64,000 bases of DNA from Mycolicibacter engbaekii (lineage in GTDB: Bacteria > Actinomycetota > Actinomycetes > Mycobacteriales > Mycobacteriaceae): positions 79,548 through 143,547 of the forward strand of contig NZ_LQOT01000040.1 of the NCBI RefSeq assembly GCF_002101585.1, read 5' to 3'. The notes under the pieces are model-generated. The model had not been told where the DNA came from and ran no database searches. It worked only from the letters and a program-made list of their open reading frames with translations. A program made the translations under genes and the position numbers. Shown here one piece after another: positions 53,918 through 63,977 of the stretch. Position 1 is the stretch's first letter. Every line of letters begins with the position of its first letter.

Positions 53918-55792
53918 CTATTGGCCGAAGCGCAGCGTGATGTTGCCGTCGGTGTTCACACCCTGACCCGCTGCCGGGCTTTGGTAGAGCACCCGATTGT
54001 GGCCGGCACTCCCGGCGTCGACGTCGGCACCCTTGACCAGAATCCCGGTCCAGCCCAGCGCCCGCAGCTGCGGCTCGGCGTCGGTCCAGAACAGCCCGGT
54101 GACATCCGGCATCACAAACTGGTTGCCGCGCGACACCCGCAGCTCGATGACCCCGTCTAGCGGCACGGCCTCCCCGCTGGGCGGGCTGGTGGCGATCACC
54201 TCGCCGGCCGGACGCGGACTGTCCACCGTCACCTCGGTGATCTTGGTGAATCCGTACACCGTCAGGTTCTTCTGGGCCAGTTCGAGGGTCTGGCCGATGA
54301 CGTCGGGCAGCGGCTTGGTGGCCGGGCCGCTGCCGATCACGATGATGATCTCGTTGGTGACCGCGGTGGTCTGGTTCGCCGGCGGGTTGGTGCCGACCAC
54401 CTTGTCCTTGAGCTCGGGGGTCGACGGGGAGTTGACCTGCTTGAACTTGCCGAATCCGGCGGCGGTCAACTTCTTGACCGCATCGGCGTAGCTCAACGAC
54501 GCCACATCGGGCAGCTGGCGCTGCTCGGGCCCGTAGGACACGTCGACGGTGATCTTGTCGCCCTTGTTCGCCGGGGCACCGGCGGGCGGGTCGGTCCCGA
54601 TCACGTGATCGGGCGGCACGGTGGAATCGGCGCGCTGCTCGGTGCGGGTCTTGAAACCCTTGTTCTGCAGTTCGGCGATCGCGTCGACCGATGCACGCCC
54701 GCTCACATCGGGCACCTGGATCTGGTGGGTGCTGCCGCCGAAGGTGTTGATCGACACCGTGGCGATGACGGTCAGCACCGCGAGCACGATCGCGGCGATC
54801 AGCCACCGGCCCACCGAACCCTGCCGGTCATTGGCGAAGTTGAGTTCCTGGCGGGGCAACGGGTCGGTCTGCGCTCCCGAAGAGTCACCGGCGCGCGGGG
54901 TCATGATCGAGGCCCGGTCGGCCGCGGTGAGCACCCGCGGCGCCTCGGGAGTCTCGCCGCTGTGCACCCGCACCAGGTCGGCGCGCATCTCCGCGGCGGT
55001 CTGGTAGCGATTGTCGGGGTTTTTCGCCAGTGCTTTGAGCACCACCGCGTCGAGGTCCGCCGGCAGGCCGGGCAGCCGCTGCGACGGCGGCACCGGGTCT
55101 TCGCGGACATGCTGGTATGCCACCGCCACCGGTGAGTCACCGACGAAAGGCGGGTCACCGGTGAGGATTTCGTAGAGCACGCAGCCCAGCGAGTACACGT
55201 CCGAGCGGGCGTCCACGGTGTCGCCGCGGGCCTGTTCGGGCGACAGATACTGGGCGGTGCCGATCACCGCGGCGGTCTGGGTGACGCTGTTGCCGGCGTC
55301 GGCGACCGCGCGGGCGATGCCGAAGTCCATGACCTTCACCGCGTTGTGCTGGTCGATCATGATGTTGGCCGGCTTGACGTCACGGTGGATGATGCCGTGC
55401 TGGTGGCTGAAGTTCAGCGCCTGGCAGGCGTCGGCGATCACCTCGATGGCGCGTTGCGGCGGCATCGGGCCGTCGTTGTGCACGATGTCGCGAAGCGTGA
55501 CCCCTTCGACGAGCTCCATCACGATGTAGGGCAGCGGCCCGGCCGGGGTGTCGGCCTCGCCGGTGTCATAGACGGCCACGATCGCCGGGTGATTCAAGGC
55601 GGCGGCGTTTTGGGCCTCGCGCCGGAAGCGCAGGTAGAAGCTGGGGTCGCGGGCCAGGTCGGCTCGCAGCACCTTCACCGCCACCTCGCGGTGCAGGCGG
55701 GTGTCGACGGCGCGATGCACCTCCGACATCCCACCGAAGCCGAGGATCTCGCCGAGTTCGTAGCGGTCGGAGAGCCGCTGGGGTGTGGTCAT
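53918..55792 (-). CDS. pknB: Serine/threonine protein kinase PknB
   Basis: A 624-residue receptor kinase that controls growth and wall synthesis. The kinase domain is at ~1-280: P-loop GFGGMSEV, Lys40, HRDVKPAN with Asp138, DFG with Asp156, and activation-loop Thr171/Thr173 in [19 protein letters not shown] juxtamembrane stretch and membrane helix (~330-351) precede four PASTA repeats that sense muropeptides/lipid II outside. It overlaps pknA by 4 nt and is the last gene of the operon. Known substrates CwlM, MurJ and PonA1 are in this window. Confidence 0.98.
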   Translation of the reverse strand: MTTPQRLSDRYELGEILGFGGMSEVHRAVDTRLHREVAVKVLRADLARDPSFYLRFRREAQNAAALNHPAIVAVYDTGEADTPAGPLPYIVMELVEGVTLRDIVHNDGPMPPQRAIEVIADACQALNFSHQHGIIHRDVKPANIMIDQHNAVKVMDFGIARAVADAGNSVTQTAAVIGTAQYLSPEQARGDTVDARSDVYSLGCVLYEILTGDPPFVGDSPVAVAYQHVREDPVPPSQRLPGLPADLDAVVLKALAKNPDNRYQTAAEMRADLVRVHSGETPEAPRVLTAADRASIMTPRAGDSSGAQTDPLPRQELNFANDRQGSVGRWLIAAIVLAVLTVIATVSINTFGGSTHQIQVPDVSGRASVDAIAELQNKGFKTRTEQRADSTVPPDHVIGTDPPAGAPANKGDKITVDVSYGPEQRQLPDVASLSYADAVKKLTAAGFGKFKQVNSPSTPELKDKVVGTNPPANQTTAVTNEIIIVIGSGPATKPLPDVIGQTLELAQKNLTVYGFTKITEVTVDSPRPAGEVIATSPPSGEAVPLDGVIELRVSRGNQFVMPDVTGLFWTDAEPQLRALGWTGILVKGADVDAGSAGHNRVLYQSPAAGQGVNTDGNITLRFGQ

Positions 55793-57015
55793 GGTGTGGT
55801 CCTGTGCCAGCCGGACGACTGCGCGGGCGGTGCCGACGAGGGCTCTTCCGGACTCGACGAACTACTCAGCGGCGCCCCGGTGTCGGTGACGGTGGCCGGG
55901 GCCAGCGAGCCGCCCGGGCTCTTGGCGTTGACCACGATCAGCACCGCGATGATGATCGCCAGCGTGCCCAGCACCCCGGCGGCCCACAGCAGGGCGCGCT
56001 GACCGGCGGTGAAGGTGCGCCGCGGTGGGGGCGTGCGATGGTTGCCGGCGCTGGGCCGGGCACGGCGTGCCGCGGTGGCCCGGGCCGACACCGGCGCGAC
56101 GGCGCGGGTGGCTGCACCCGACGGGATCGCCGAGGGTGCGGCACGTCCGGCGGGCAACGACTGGCTGGGCCGGGTGGGGCGCCGGCCGGAGCGCACCGCG
56201 GCCACCGCGTCGGCGAACGGGCCGCCGCTGCGGTAACGCATCCCCGGATTCTTGGCCAGGGTGATCTCGATCAGTTCGCGCACATTGGGCGGCAGCTCCG
56301 CCGGCAGCGGCGGCGGCGGCTCCTTGATGTGCTTCATCGCCACGGTCAGCGCACCGTCGCCGGTGAACGGCCGACGGCCCGAGAGCACCTCATAGCCCAC
56401 CACGCCCAGCGAGTACACGTCGCTGGCGGCGGTGGCGTCCTGCCCCAGCGCCTGCTCGGGCGCGATGTACTGCGCGGTGCCCATCACCATGCCGGTCTGG
56501 GTGACCGGGGCGGCGTCCACGGCCTTGGCGATGCCGAAGTCGGTGATCTTCACCTGGCCGGTGGGCGTGATCATGATGTTGCCGGGCTTGACGTCACGGT
56601 GCACCAACCCCGTGCTGTGCGCCACCTGCAGTGCCCGCCCGGTCTGCTCGAGCATGTCCAGGGCGTGCCGCAACGACAGGCGGCCGGTGCGCTTGAGCAC
56701 CGAGTTCAGCGGCTCGCCGTTGACCAGCTCCATGACCAGGAACGCCGTGCGGCCCTCGCCGTCGAGCTCGGTCTCGCCGTAGTCGTGCACGCTGGCGATG
56801 CCCGGATGGTTGAGCATGGCGGTGTTGCGGGCTTCGGCCCGGAACCGCTCGATGAACTCCGGGTCGGAGGAGAACTCCGGCTTGAGCACCTTGACCGCGA
56901 CGCGCCGGCCCAGCCGGTTGTCCACGGCCTCCCACACCTGGCCCATGCCGCCGGTGGCGATGAGCCGCTGCAACCGATAGCGCCCGGCCAGTGCGGCGCC
57001 CACCTGCGGACTCAT
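55789..57015 (-). CDS. pknA: Serine/threonine protein kinase PknA
   Basis: A 408-residue receptor-like kinase. The P-loop is ATGGMGQV, with Lys42, HRDVKPGN with Asp141, DFG with Asp159 and activation-loop Thr172/Thr174. A Pro/Arg/Ala-rich juxtamembrane region (~275-330), a membrane helix ([19 protein letters not shown]) and a short outer tail without PASTA domains follow. It regulates division and elongation jointly with PknB. ATG 57015 overlaps the pbpA stop (ATGA). Confidence 0.97.
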   Translation of the reverse strand: MSPQVGAALAGRYRLQRLIATGGMGQVWEAVDNRLGRRVAVKVLKPEFSSDPEFIERFRAEARNTAMLNHPGIASVHDYGETELDGEGRTAFLVMELVNGEPLNSVLKRTGRLSLRHALDMLEQTGRALQVAHSTGLVHRDVKPGNIMITPTGQVKITDFGIAKAVDAAPVTQTGMVMGTAQYIAPEQALGQDATAASDVYSLGVVGYEVLSGRRPFTGDGALTVAMKHIKEPPPPLPAELPPNVRELIEITLAKNPGMRYRSGGPFADAVAAVRSGRRPTRPSQSLPAGRAAPSAIPSGAATRAVAPVSARATAARRARPSAGNHRTPPPRRTFTAGQRALLWAAGVLGTLAIIIAVLIVVNAKSPGGSLAPATVTDTGAPLSSSSSPEEPSSAPPAQSSGWHRTTP

Positions 57016-58490
57016 GATCGCCCCTGGAGGGCAGCTTGGATGACGGCCCGTCCGATGGGTGCGGCCACCGAGCCCCCGGTGGCGGACAGCCGGTCGCCGC
57101 CGTCTTCCACCACGACGGCGACGGCCACCTTCGGGGCGCTGGCCGGGGCGAAGGCGATGTACCACGCGTGCGGCGGAGTGTTCCGCGGATCGGGACCGTG
57201 TTCGGCGGTGCCGGTCTTCGACGCAATCTGTACGCCCGGGATGGCCCCCTCCTGCTGGGTCACTCTTTCGGCGTCGATCATGAGTTCAGTTAGCTTAGCC
57301 GCGACCTGCGAGGACACCGCACGGCGCTGCTCGTGCGGCAAGGTGCTGGCGATGCCCGCCAAGTCCGGACCCTCCAGCCCGTCGACCAGATACGGCTGCA
57401 TGGTCAGACCACCGTTGGCGATGGACGCCGCGACCATCGCATTCGTCAGCGGAGTGACGGCGACGTCCTTCTGGCCGATGCTGGTCATGCCCAGCGCGGC
57501 GGCGTCGCCGATCCGGCCGACCGTGGACTCGGCGACCTGCAGCGGTATGGGTTCGGAGGCGACATCGAACCCGAAACCCTCGGCGGCGTTGCGCAAGGCG
57601 TCCACGCCGGTACGAATACCCAGCTGAACGAAGGCTGTATTGCAGGACCGGGCAAAAGCCGTCCGCAGCGGAACGGTGGCCTCGGAGCCGTCGCAGGTGT
57701 TGCCGCCGAAGTTCTCCAGGGCCGCGGTGCTGTTGGGCAGGGCGATGCGCGCCGCGTTGGTCAGCTGCTCGTTCTCGCTGACACCGGCCTGCAGCGCGGC
57801 CGCCGTGGTGATGACCTTGAACGTCGAGCCGGGCGGGTAGGTCTCGCTGATGGCGCGGTTGGTCAGCGGGGACTCGGGGTCGTCGCGAAGCTCCTGCCAC
57901 GCCTGACCTTGCTGCGCCGCATCGTGCGACGACAGCAGGTTGGGGTCATACGACGGCGCCGAGACCATGGCCAGCACCTTGCCGGTGGCCGGTTCCAGGG
58001 CGACCACCGCACCGCGACATCCGCCGGCGCAGCCCCGTCGCATCGCGTCCCAGCCGGCTTGCTGCACCCGGGGGCGGATGGTGGTCTGCACGGTGCCGCC
58101 GCGCGGGCTGCGACCGGTGAAGAAATCGGCCAACCTCAGCCCGAACAGCCGCGGATCGGATCCGTTGAGCACGGTGTCCTCGGCGCGCTCGAGGCCGCTG
58201 CTGGAGTAGCGCAGCGAATAGAACCCGGTGACCGGGGCGTACAGCTCAGGCTCGGGGTAGACGCGCTGGTATTTGATGCGGTCGTCGGTGGCCACCGAGT
58301 AGGCCAGCAGCTGGCCGGCCGCGGTGATCTGCCCCCGCTGCCGGGAGTACTCGTCGAGCAGCACCCGCTGATTGCGGGGGTCGGCGCGCAACCCGTCGGC
58401 GGCGAACACCTGGGTCAAGGTGGCGTTGGCCAGCAGCAGCACGATCAGCGCCATCAGGGTCATCGTGACGCGGCGCAGTGAGGTATTCAT
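57012..58490 (-). CDS. pbpA: Penicillin-binding protein PbpA (class B transpeptidase)
   Basis: A 492-residue class B PBP that crosslinks peptidoglycan with RodA/FtsW. One N-terminal membrane helix ([19 protein letters not shown]) anchors it. The transpeptidase motifs are STFK (Ser222, Lys225), SCN (Ser282) and KTG (Lys425). The start ATG 58490 overlaps rodA by 4 nt. Encoded between rodA and pknA, it acts outside the membrane at septum or pole. Confidence 0.96.
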   Translation of the reverse strand: MNTSLRRVTMTLMALIVLLLANATLTQVFAADGLRADPRNQRVLLDEYSRQRGQITAAGQLLAYSVATDDRIKYQRVYPEPELYAPVTGFYSLRYSSSGLERAEDTVLNGSDPRLFGLRLADFFTGRSPRGGTVQTTIRPRVQQAGWDAMRRGCAGGCRGAVVALEPATGKVLAMVSAPSYDPNLLSSHDAAQQGQAWQELRDDPESPLTNRAISETYPPGSTFKVITTAAALQAGVSENEQLTNAARIALPNSTAALENFGGNTCDGSEATVPLRTAFARSCNTAFVQLGIRTGVDALRNAAEGFGFDVASEPIPLQVAESTVGRIGDAAALGMTSIGQKDVAVTPLTNAMVAASIANGGLTMQPYLVDGLEGPDLAGIASTLPHEQRRAVSSQVAAKLTELMIDAERVTQQEGAIPGVQIASKTGTAEHGPDPRNTPPHAWYIAFAPASAPKVAVAVVVEDGGDRLSATGGSVAAPIGRAVIQAALQGRS

Positions 58491-59956
58491 ACGCGCTCGA
58501 TCACCGCCGTACCGGTATCGCCGATCGGGGCCGGGCGCTGGGGCTGGGGATGCGGACTCAGCGGCCGGCGGGCGGCGTGGGAGACGCGCAGCAGGATCGC
58601 CAGCAGCACATAGTTGGCCAGCAGCGACGAACCGCCATAGGACAGCCACGGGGTGGTCAGCCCGGTCAGCGGGATCAGCTTCGTCACCCCCCCGACCACG
58701 ATGAACAGCTGAATGCCCAAGGTGGCGGCCAGGCCGGCGGCCAGCAGTTTGCCGAAGCTGTCCCGGACCGCGATCGCCGTCCGCATGCCGCGCACGATCA
58801 CGATGGTGTAGAGAATCAGCACACCGGCCAGCCCGACCAGACCCAGCTCCTCGCCGAACGCGGCGATGATGAAGTCGGTCGATGCCGCGGGCACATAACC
58901 GGGCTGCCCGTTGCCCAGCCCGGTGCCGAAAATCCCGCCGGTGGCGAAGCTGAACAGCGACTGCACCATCTGGTAGCCGGCGCCTTCGGGGTCGGCGAAC
59001 GGGTCCAGCCAGGTCTGCACCCGCACCCGGACATGGCTGAACAGGAAGTAGGCGGCGACGCTGCCGGCGGCGAACAGCAGCATCCCGATCACCATCCAGC
59101 TGAACCGGCGGGTGGCCAGGTACACCACCACCAGGAAGGAGGCATACAGCAGCAGGGAGGTGCCCAGGTCCTTCTCGAAGGCCATGACGCCCACGGAGAT
59201 CACCCAGGCGGCCAGCAGCGGTGCCAGGTCGCGCGGCCGGGGCAGGTTCATGCCCAGCACGTGCTTGCCGGCACTGGTGAACAGCCGCCGCTTGGACACC
59301 AGGACCGCGGCAAAAAAGATCAGCAACAAGATCTTGGAGAACTCGGCGGGCTGAATGGAGAAGCCGGGCAACCGAATCCAGATCTTGGCGCCCTGGCGCT
59401 CGGACAGCGAAGCCGGCAGCAGCGCGGGGATCACCAGCAGCACCAGGCCCGTCAGGCCGCAGATGTAGCCGCTGCCCGCGAGCTGACGGTGGTCCTTGAG
59501 TGCCACCAGCACCACGGCGAAGACGGCAACGCCCACCAAGGTCCACAGCATCTGGGCGCTGGCACCGGGCCGGGCCTCGGCGCCGTCGACCCCGACCCCG
59601 AGATCGATGCGGTGGATCATCACCAGGCCCAGGCCGTTGAGCAGCGCGACCACCGGAAGCAGCAACGGGTCGGCGTACCGCGCCGAACGCCGGATCACCA
59701 GGTGCGCGAAGACGAACAGCACCAGAAACGCCAGCCCGTAGCCGACCAGGTCCCAGCGCAGACCCTGCTCGTGGCCGGCCTCGACGATCAGCATCGCCAC
59801 CGCCACGATGGTGGCCGCGAAGAACAGCAGCAGCAGCTCGGCGTTGCGTCGATCCGGCAGCGCCGGGGTCAGCGTCACCGGCGGCTGCGGTTCCGTGCTC
59901 ACGGCGCGCTGCTTGTCCCCATCGCCGCGCGCTGCATCGTCGTCGGCGCGGCTCAT
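58487..59956 (-). CDS. rodA: RodA/FtsW-type SEDS peptidoglycan polymerase
   Basis: A 489-residue SEDS glycosyltransferase with about 12 membrane helices. Landmarks are LLPVVALLNGLGLVMIHRID, GAKIWIRLPGFSIQPAEFSKI, QPGYVPAASTDFIIAAFGEELG and GLTTPWLSYGGSSLLANY. ATG 59956 is preferred because it overlaps the pstP stop (ATGA); a GTG at 59902 would give a form closer to the H37Rv N-terminus. Partner of PbpA. Confidence 0.95.
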   Translation of the reverse strand: MSRADDDAARGDGDKQRAVSTEPQPPVTLTPALPDRRNAELLLLFFAATIVAVAMLIVEAGHEQGLRWDLVGYGLAFLVLFVFAHLVIRRSARYADPLLLPVVALLNGLGLVMIHRIDLGVGVDGAEARPGASAQMLWTLVGVAVFAVVLVALKDHRQLAGSGYICGLTGLVLLVIPALLPASLSERQGAKIWIRLPGFSIQPAEFSKILLLIFFAAVLVSKRRLFTSAGKHVLGMNLPRPRDLAPLLAAWVISVGVMAFEKDLGTSLLLYASFLVVVYLATRRFSWMVIGMLLFAAGSVAAYFLFSHVRVRVQTWLDPFADPEGAGYQMVQSLFSFATGGIFGTGLGNGQPGYVPAASTDFIIAAFGEELGLVGLAGVLILYTIVIVRGMRTAIAVRDSFGKLLAAGLAATLGIQLFIVVGGVTKLIPLTGLTTPWLSYGGSSLLANYVLLAILLRVSHAARRPLSPHPQPQRPAPIGDTGTAVIERV

Positions 59957-61410
59957 GACGCCGCCCGGCAGTCGGTCCCCGGTTCTGGAGGTGCCGGAGG
60001 CAGGCTGGTCAGGGTGGGCAGGTGCGGCTTTCCGGTGGTCTTGGTGGGCGGGGGCGGCCCGGGCCGCGGACCGGTGGGCACGAGCCCCGGGGACGGGGTG
60101 CGCGAGGACGTGGTGGGAGCGGGGTTGTCCGTGGCGCCGTGCGGGCACGGGGGCAGCAGCGAATCGCGGGCCAGGTTGCGCAGCTGGGTGATGGCGTCAT
60201 CGAGGGTGCCGGCGGGCAGGCCGTTGCTGACCTGCTGGCGGGCCGGGGGCCGAAGGTCCTGCAGGGTCATCAGCCGACAACCCAGCTTGTCGCCGGACTG
60301 GCTGAAGCTGATCTGCACCAGCGCTCCCCGACTGTCCAGGCAGCCCAACAGGTAGGGCTCCTGCAGCGGAACACCCAGGAAGGAGCCCTGCACCCCGCGC
60401 ATGATCGCCACGGTGCCGCCGTAGGCGGTGACGTAGTAGTTGGTGCGCACCACCGCGCGCCCCACCAGCAGGGCAGCCACCAGCAAGGCGAGCAGCAACG
60501 CCGCGACGAGCACCATGCGCCGGCGAGACCGGGGGGGCGAGTCCGGGGTGTCGATGCGCGGCAGGACCCGCTTGGCGACGGTCTTGCGCGGCGAGATCGC
60601 CGAGGCCCGCCCGGCGGCGGTGTCGAGCGAGATCACGTGGTCGTCGTCGCTGTCGGAGACCGCCCCGGCCAGGATCGGCTGGGTCTGGCCGTAGTCCACG
60701 TCGACGACGTCGGCCACCACCACCGTCACGTTGTCGGGGCCGCCGCCGCGCAGCGCCAGCTCGATGAGCCGCAACGCGCAGTCGTTGACGTCGGGGATCT
60801 GCAGCGCCTCACGGATGGTCTCGGTGCTCACCGGGTCCGACAGACCGTCCGAGCACAGCAGGTAGCGATCCCCCGCCTGGGCTTCCCGCATGATCAGCGT
60901 GGGCTCGACCTCGTGGCCGGTCAACGCCCGCATGATCAGGGAGCGCTGCGGATGGCTGTGCGCCTCCTCCAGGGTGATCCGGCCTTCGTCGACCAGGGTC
61001 TGGACGAAGGTGTCGTCCTTGGTGATCTGGGTGAGCTCGCCGTCGCGCAGCAGGTAGCCGCGCGAGTCGCCGATGTGGGCCAGGCCCAGCCGGGGTCCGG
61101 CGAACAGGATGGTGGTCAGCGTGGTGCCCATGCCTTCGAGCTCGGGATGCTCTTCGACGTAGGCCGCGATGGCGGCGTTGCCCTCCTGCACGGCGCTTTC
61201 CAGCTTCGCCAGCAGGTCGCCGCCGGGCTCGTCGTCATCGAGGTGCGCCAGCGCGGCGATCACCAGCTGCGAGGCGACTTCACCGGCCGCGTGCCCGCCC
61301 ATGCCGTCGGCCAGCGCCAGCAGGCGGGCACCGGCGTAGACGGAATCTTCGTTGTTGGAGCGCACCAGACCGCGGTCGCTGCGGGCGGCGTAGCGCAGAA
61401 CCAGGCTCAC
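59953..61410 (-). CDS. pstP: PP2C serine/threonine phosphatase PstP
   Basis: A 485-residue membrane phosphatase that reverses PknA/PknB phosphorylation. The PP2C domain is at ~1-237 with metal-binding ADGMGGHAAGE, GDSRGYLLRDG, CSDGLSD and GGGPDNVTVVV. A membrane helix (~301-322: MVLVAALLLALLVAALLVG) and an outer domain with Pro/Thr-rich end follow. The GTG at 61410 shares GTGA with the fhaB stop. Confidence 0.97.
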   Translation of the reverse strand: MSLVLRYAARSDRGLVRSNNEDSVYAGARLLALADGMGGHAAGEVASQLVIAALAHLDDDEPGGDLLAKLESAVQEGNAAIAAYVEEHPELEGMGTTLTTILFAGPRLGLAHIGDSRGYLLRDGELTQITKDDTFVQTLVDEGRITLEEAHSHPQRSLIMRALTGHEVEPTLIMREAQAGDRYLLCSDGLSDPVSTETIREALQIPDVNDCALRLIELALRGGGPDNVTVVVADVVDVDYGQTQPILAGAVSDSDDDHVISLDTAAGRASAISPRKTVAKRVLPRIDTPDSPPRSRRRMVLVAALLLALLVAALLVGRAVVRTNYYVTAYGGTVAIMRGVQGSFLGVPLQEPYLLGCLDSRGALVQISFSQSGDKLGCRLMTLQDLRPPARQQVSNGLPAGTLDDAITQLRNLARDSLLPPCPHGATDNPAPTTSSRTPSPGLVPTGPRPGPPPPTKTTGKPHLPTLTSLPPAPPEPGTDCRAAS

Positions 61411-61874
61411 CGGCGGAGCTCGATCGCGGTCTTGCCGATGCGTATCGGCGTGCCTACCGGAACCCGTACCGCGGTGGTCACCTTCACCCTGTCAAGGTAG
61501 GTGCCGTTGGTCGATCCCAGGTCTTCGACATACCATTCCGCGCCCCGCTGCGACAGCCGGGCGTGCCGTGTGGAGGCGTAGTCGTCGGTGAGCACCAGCG
61601 TCGAATCGTCTGCGCGGCCGATCAGAACGGGCTGATCGCTCAGTGTGATGCGCGCCCCGGTCAGCGGTCCCTCCGTCACCACCAGATGCCGTGCGGTGGT
61701 GCGTTGCTGGCGCGGGGGCAGCAGCACCCCGCGGATCGAGAGCCCCCGGCGCACCATCACCGCACCGGTCGGAGCGTAGATGTCAGTCCGCAAAACCCGC
61801 AGCACAGACCAGATGAACAGCCACAACAACGTCAAAAAACCGGCTCGCGTCAGCTGCAGCACCAGTCCCTGCAT
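61407..61874 (-). CDS. fhaB: FHA domain protein FhaB (FipA)
   Basis: A 155-residue protein. The N-terminal membrane helix is at ~4-28. The motif DIYAPTG has Thr36, the position phosphorylated by PknA in M. tuberculosis FipA. The FHA domain is C-terminal (LIGRADDSTLVL, STRHARL, LGSTNGTYLD) and binds phosphothreonine. The start ATG 61874 follows GGAGAGG. It heads the downstream part of the operon. Confidence 0.96.
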   Translation of the reverse strand: MQGLVLQLTRAGFLTLLWLFIWSVLRVLRTDIYAPTGAVMVRRGLSIRGVLLPPRQQRTTARHLVVTEGPLTGARITLSDQPVLIGRADDSTLVLTDDYASTRHARLSQRGAEWYVEDLGSTNGTYLDRVKVTTAVRVPVGTPIRIGKTAIELRR

Positions 61875-62028
61875 CCGGCGTCCTCTCCGTTGTCTCGCCG
61901 CCCATGTTGTGCTTGCCATGGCAGAGCACATCGGCAAGGTCACGATACTTGGGCGCGGGGGGCCGTAGGGCAAAGCGGCGGCGCTTTGCTGTTCACATTG
62001 TCAATAGGGGTGCGGGCAGCCGCCGTCC
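61875..62028. other. fhaA-fhaB gap
   Basis: 154 bp. Only the fhaB ribosome site is clear. The separation suggests the operon may also start here. Confidence 0.4.
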
Positions 62029-63567
62029 TCAGTGGACTCGAACGATGATCTCGGAGTGACCCAGCCGGATCACATCGCCGTCGGCCAGCTGCCACTCCTG
62101 GACCGGGGCGTTGTTGACGGTGGTCCCGTTCGTGGAGTTCAGATCCGACAGCAGCGCCACCCGACCGTCCCAGCGGATTTCCAGGTGCCGCCGCGACACC
62201 CCGGTGTCGGGCAACCGGAACTGGGCGTCTTGGCCGCGGCCCACCACGTTGGTGCCTTCGTGCAGCTGGTAGGTGCGGCCGCTGCCGTCATCGAGCTGCA
62301 GGGTGACCGACGCCGGGGCGCTGTAGGCGCGCTGGCCGTAGTCGCCGCCCGGGGCCTCGCCGTAGCCGCCGGCCGGGGCCTGCTGCCCGTAGTCGTAGCC
62401 ACCCTGGGCCTCGCCGTACCCACCGGCGGGGGGCTGACCGTAGTCATAACCGGCCGGCGGCGCCTCGCCGTAGCCGCTGGGGCCGTAGCCGGGCTGGCCG
62501 TAGTCCTGCCGGCCGTAGGACGGGGCGCCCTGCTCATAGCCGCCCTGGTCCGGGTAGCCGGGGCGCTGCTCGTACTGCGCCTCGGGGTAGCCGTACTCCT
62601 CGTGACGGGCCGGCGGGCGGTCGTACTCGCCGTAGCCGGGCTGGCCGCCGCCGGGGTAAGGCTGCTGCTGGTGCTGCGGGTAGCCCTGCTCGTAGCCGGC
62701 GGGCGCGCCGTAACCGCTGGGCGGGCGCTGCTCGTAGGACTGCGCCGGCGGGGCGTAGCCGCCGCCGTGGCCGGGGTAGCCGCCCTGCTCGGGGTAGCCG
62801 CCGCCCTGCTCGGGGTAGCCGCCCTGGTCCGGGTAGCCGCCCTGCTCGGGGTAACCCCCCTGTTCGGGGTAGCCGCCCTGCTCGGGCCGGCGGGGCGGGG
62901 CGTAGGCAGACGGGCCGTTCTGGCCCTGTTCGGGGTAGCCGCCGCGCTGCTCCTGCGGGTAGTGGCCGCCTTCGGGGGCGTAGTGGCCACGCGGGTCCTG
63001 ACCGCCGCGAGCCTCGTCGGCCGGCCGGCCGTAGCGGGGGTCGTAGTAGTCCTCGCCGGGACGATCCTGCCCGTGGGCGCCGCGGTACGGGTTATCGGTC
63101 ATCGGTGGCACTCCTGATTCTGCGGTAAACGCATGAACTGATTGTGGCGGGCGGGATTCATTGAGCGTCTCGTGGGGGCGGGCGTCAGGATTGACCCCGC
63201 CCCGGGCGCGGACCTGGCCGGTACGCAGGCTCGGCGACTGCTGGAACCGGACAACCACATCACCATACGTTTGCCACCCCTGTTCGCCGATGTACGCGGC
63301 CAAGTGCCGGGCGAAGGCTCGCGACGTCAGATCCTGGTCGGCGCCCACCTTGTCGTAGTCGTCCACACCGAGCGTAATGACGTATTCGTTGGGCGCCAAA
63401 AGTTGATTTCCGGTGAGCGAGCGCACGCCGGCGGCGGCTTCGCGGCGCAGCGCAGCCTCAACCTCTTCGGGGAGCACTTCCCCTCCGAAGACCCGGGCCA
63501 TCGCATCCTCCACAGCGGATTCGAGTTTGCGCTCGATGCGATGAACCAGCCCGCGCTGGCTGTCCAA
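62029..63567 (-). CDS. fhaA: FHA domain protein FhaA
   Basis: A 512-residue reader of phosphothreonine. The N-terminal FhaA/DUF3662 domain is at ~1-125 (LVHRIERKLESAVEDAMARVFGG; LLAPNEYVITLGVDDYDK). A ~290-residue Gly/Tyr/Gln/Pro-rich centre has many GGYPEQ-type repeats, and the C-terminal FHA domain is at ~415-512 (VVGRGQDAQFRLPDTGVSRR; LNSTNGTTVNN). It binds the phosphorylated MurJ tail in M. tuberculosis. I choose TTG 63567 (MDSQRGLVHRIERKL) from alignment with relatives and an AAGGCGGG ahead; ATG 63654 would add 29 residues. Confidence 0.92.
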   Translation of the reverse strand: MDSQRGLVHRIERKLESAVEDAMARVFGGEVLPEEVEAALRREAAAGVRSLTGNQLLAPNEYVITLGVDDYDKVGADQDLTSRAFARHLAAYIGEQGWQTYGDVVVRFQQSPSLRTGQVRARGGVNPDARPHETLNESRPPQSVHAFTAESGVPPMTDNPYRGAHGQDRPGEDYYDPRYGRPADEARGGQDPRGHYAPEGGHYPQEQRGGYPEQGQNGPSAYAPPRRPEQGGYPEQGGYPEQGGYPDQGGYPEQGGGYPEQGGYPGHGGGYAPPAQSYEQRPPSGYGAPAGYEQGYPQHQQQPYPGGGQPGYGEYDRPPARHEEYGYPEAQYEQRPGYPDQGGYEQGAPSYGRQDYGQPGYGPSGYGEAPPAGYDYGQPPAGGYGEAQGGYDYGQQAPAGGYGEAPGGDYGQRAYSAPASVTLQLDDGSGRTYQLHEGTNVVGRGQDAQFRLPDTGVSRRHLEIRWDGRVALLSDLNSTNGTTVNNAPVQEWQLADGDVIRLGHSEIIVRVH

Positions 63568-63836
63568 GCTGCTACCCGCCTTACTCTCCGCCGTCGTTGG
63601 TCGTATCGGGGGCACAGCCGCGGCGTGTCGCTCAGCTGCATCCGACCTGGACATGGTATCGACCCGACCCGCCACGGCGGCACCCTTCTGCGGCGGAGAA
63701 TCGGATAAGACCAGGTCACGAAGGGGTCACGGCGCCCTGGCCGGCGGGTAGACGGCCGGTATACGGTGCGCGGTCAGGGCCGCAGAGCCGATTTTTTTCT
63801 GGGCGGGGGACCCGTGATAGGCTCCCCCGGTCGCTC
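63568..63836. other. fhaA-leuT divergent gap
   Basis: 269 bp containing the fhaA promoter, possibly including its alternative ATG at 63654, and the tRNA promoter. TTTTTTTCTGG near 63792-63801 is the most AT-rich stretch. GATAGGCT (63816-63823) is a good tRNA -10. No gene seen. Confidence 0.5.
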
Positions 63837-63919
63837 GGGCGAGTGGCGGAATGGCAGACGCGCTGGCTTCAGGTGCCAGTGTCCTTCGGGACGTGGGGGT
63901 TCAAGTCCCCCTTCGCCCA
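63837..63919 (+). tRNA. leuT: tRNA-Leu (CAG)
   Basis: 83 nt, class II with long variable arm (TGTCCTTCGGGACG). The acceptor GGGCGAG pairs with TTCGCCC (one G-T pair). Anticodon CAG is at 63870-63872 in loop TTCAGGT, T-loop GTTCAAGTC. It matches leuT after Rv0020c. Confidence 0.96.
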
Positions 63920-63929
63920 CAGTTGTGGT

Positions 63930-63971
63930 GAGTCGGGTCATGGGTTACACATGAGTCGCGTCATCGGTTAC
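63930..63971 (+). repeat. Two 19-bp direct repeats with 23-bp period after leuT
   Basis: GAGTCGGGTCATGGGTTAC (63930-63948) and GAGTCGCGTCATCGGTTAC (63953-63971) differ at two positions. They start 11 bp after a tRNA end. The pattern resembles the repeated sites near insertion-sequence ends, but no transposase is visible in the window. Confidence 0.6.
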
Positions 63972-63977
63972 GGATTG

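Noticed and set aside
58478..60355. 625-codon plus-strand frame over rodA and the pstP end
   Set aside because: His/Gln-rich antisense composition, no family similarity; rodA and pstP explain the region.
63766..63954. Small gene over the leuT region
   Set aside because: It spans the whole tRNA-Leu gene and has no ribosome site or conserved sequence.
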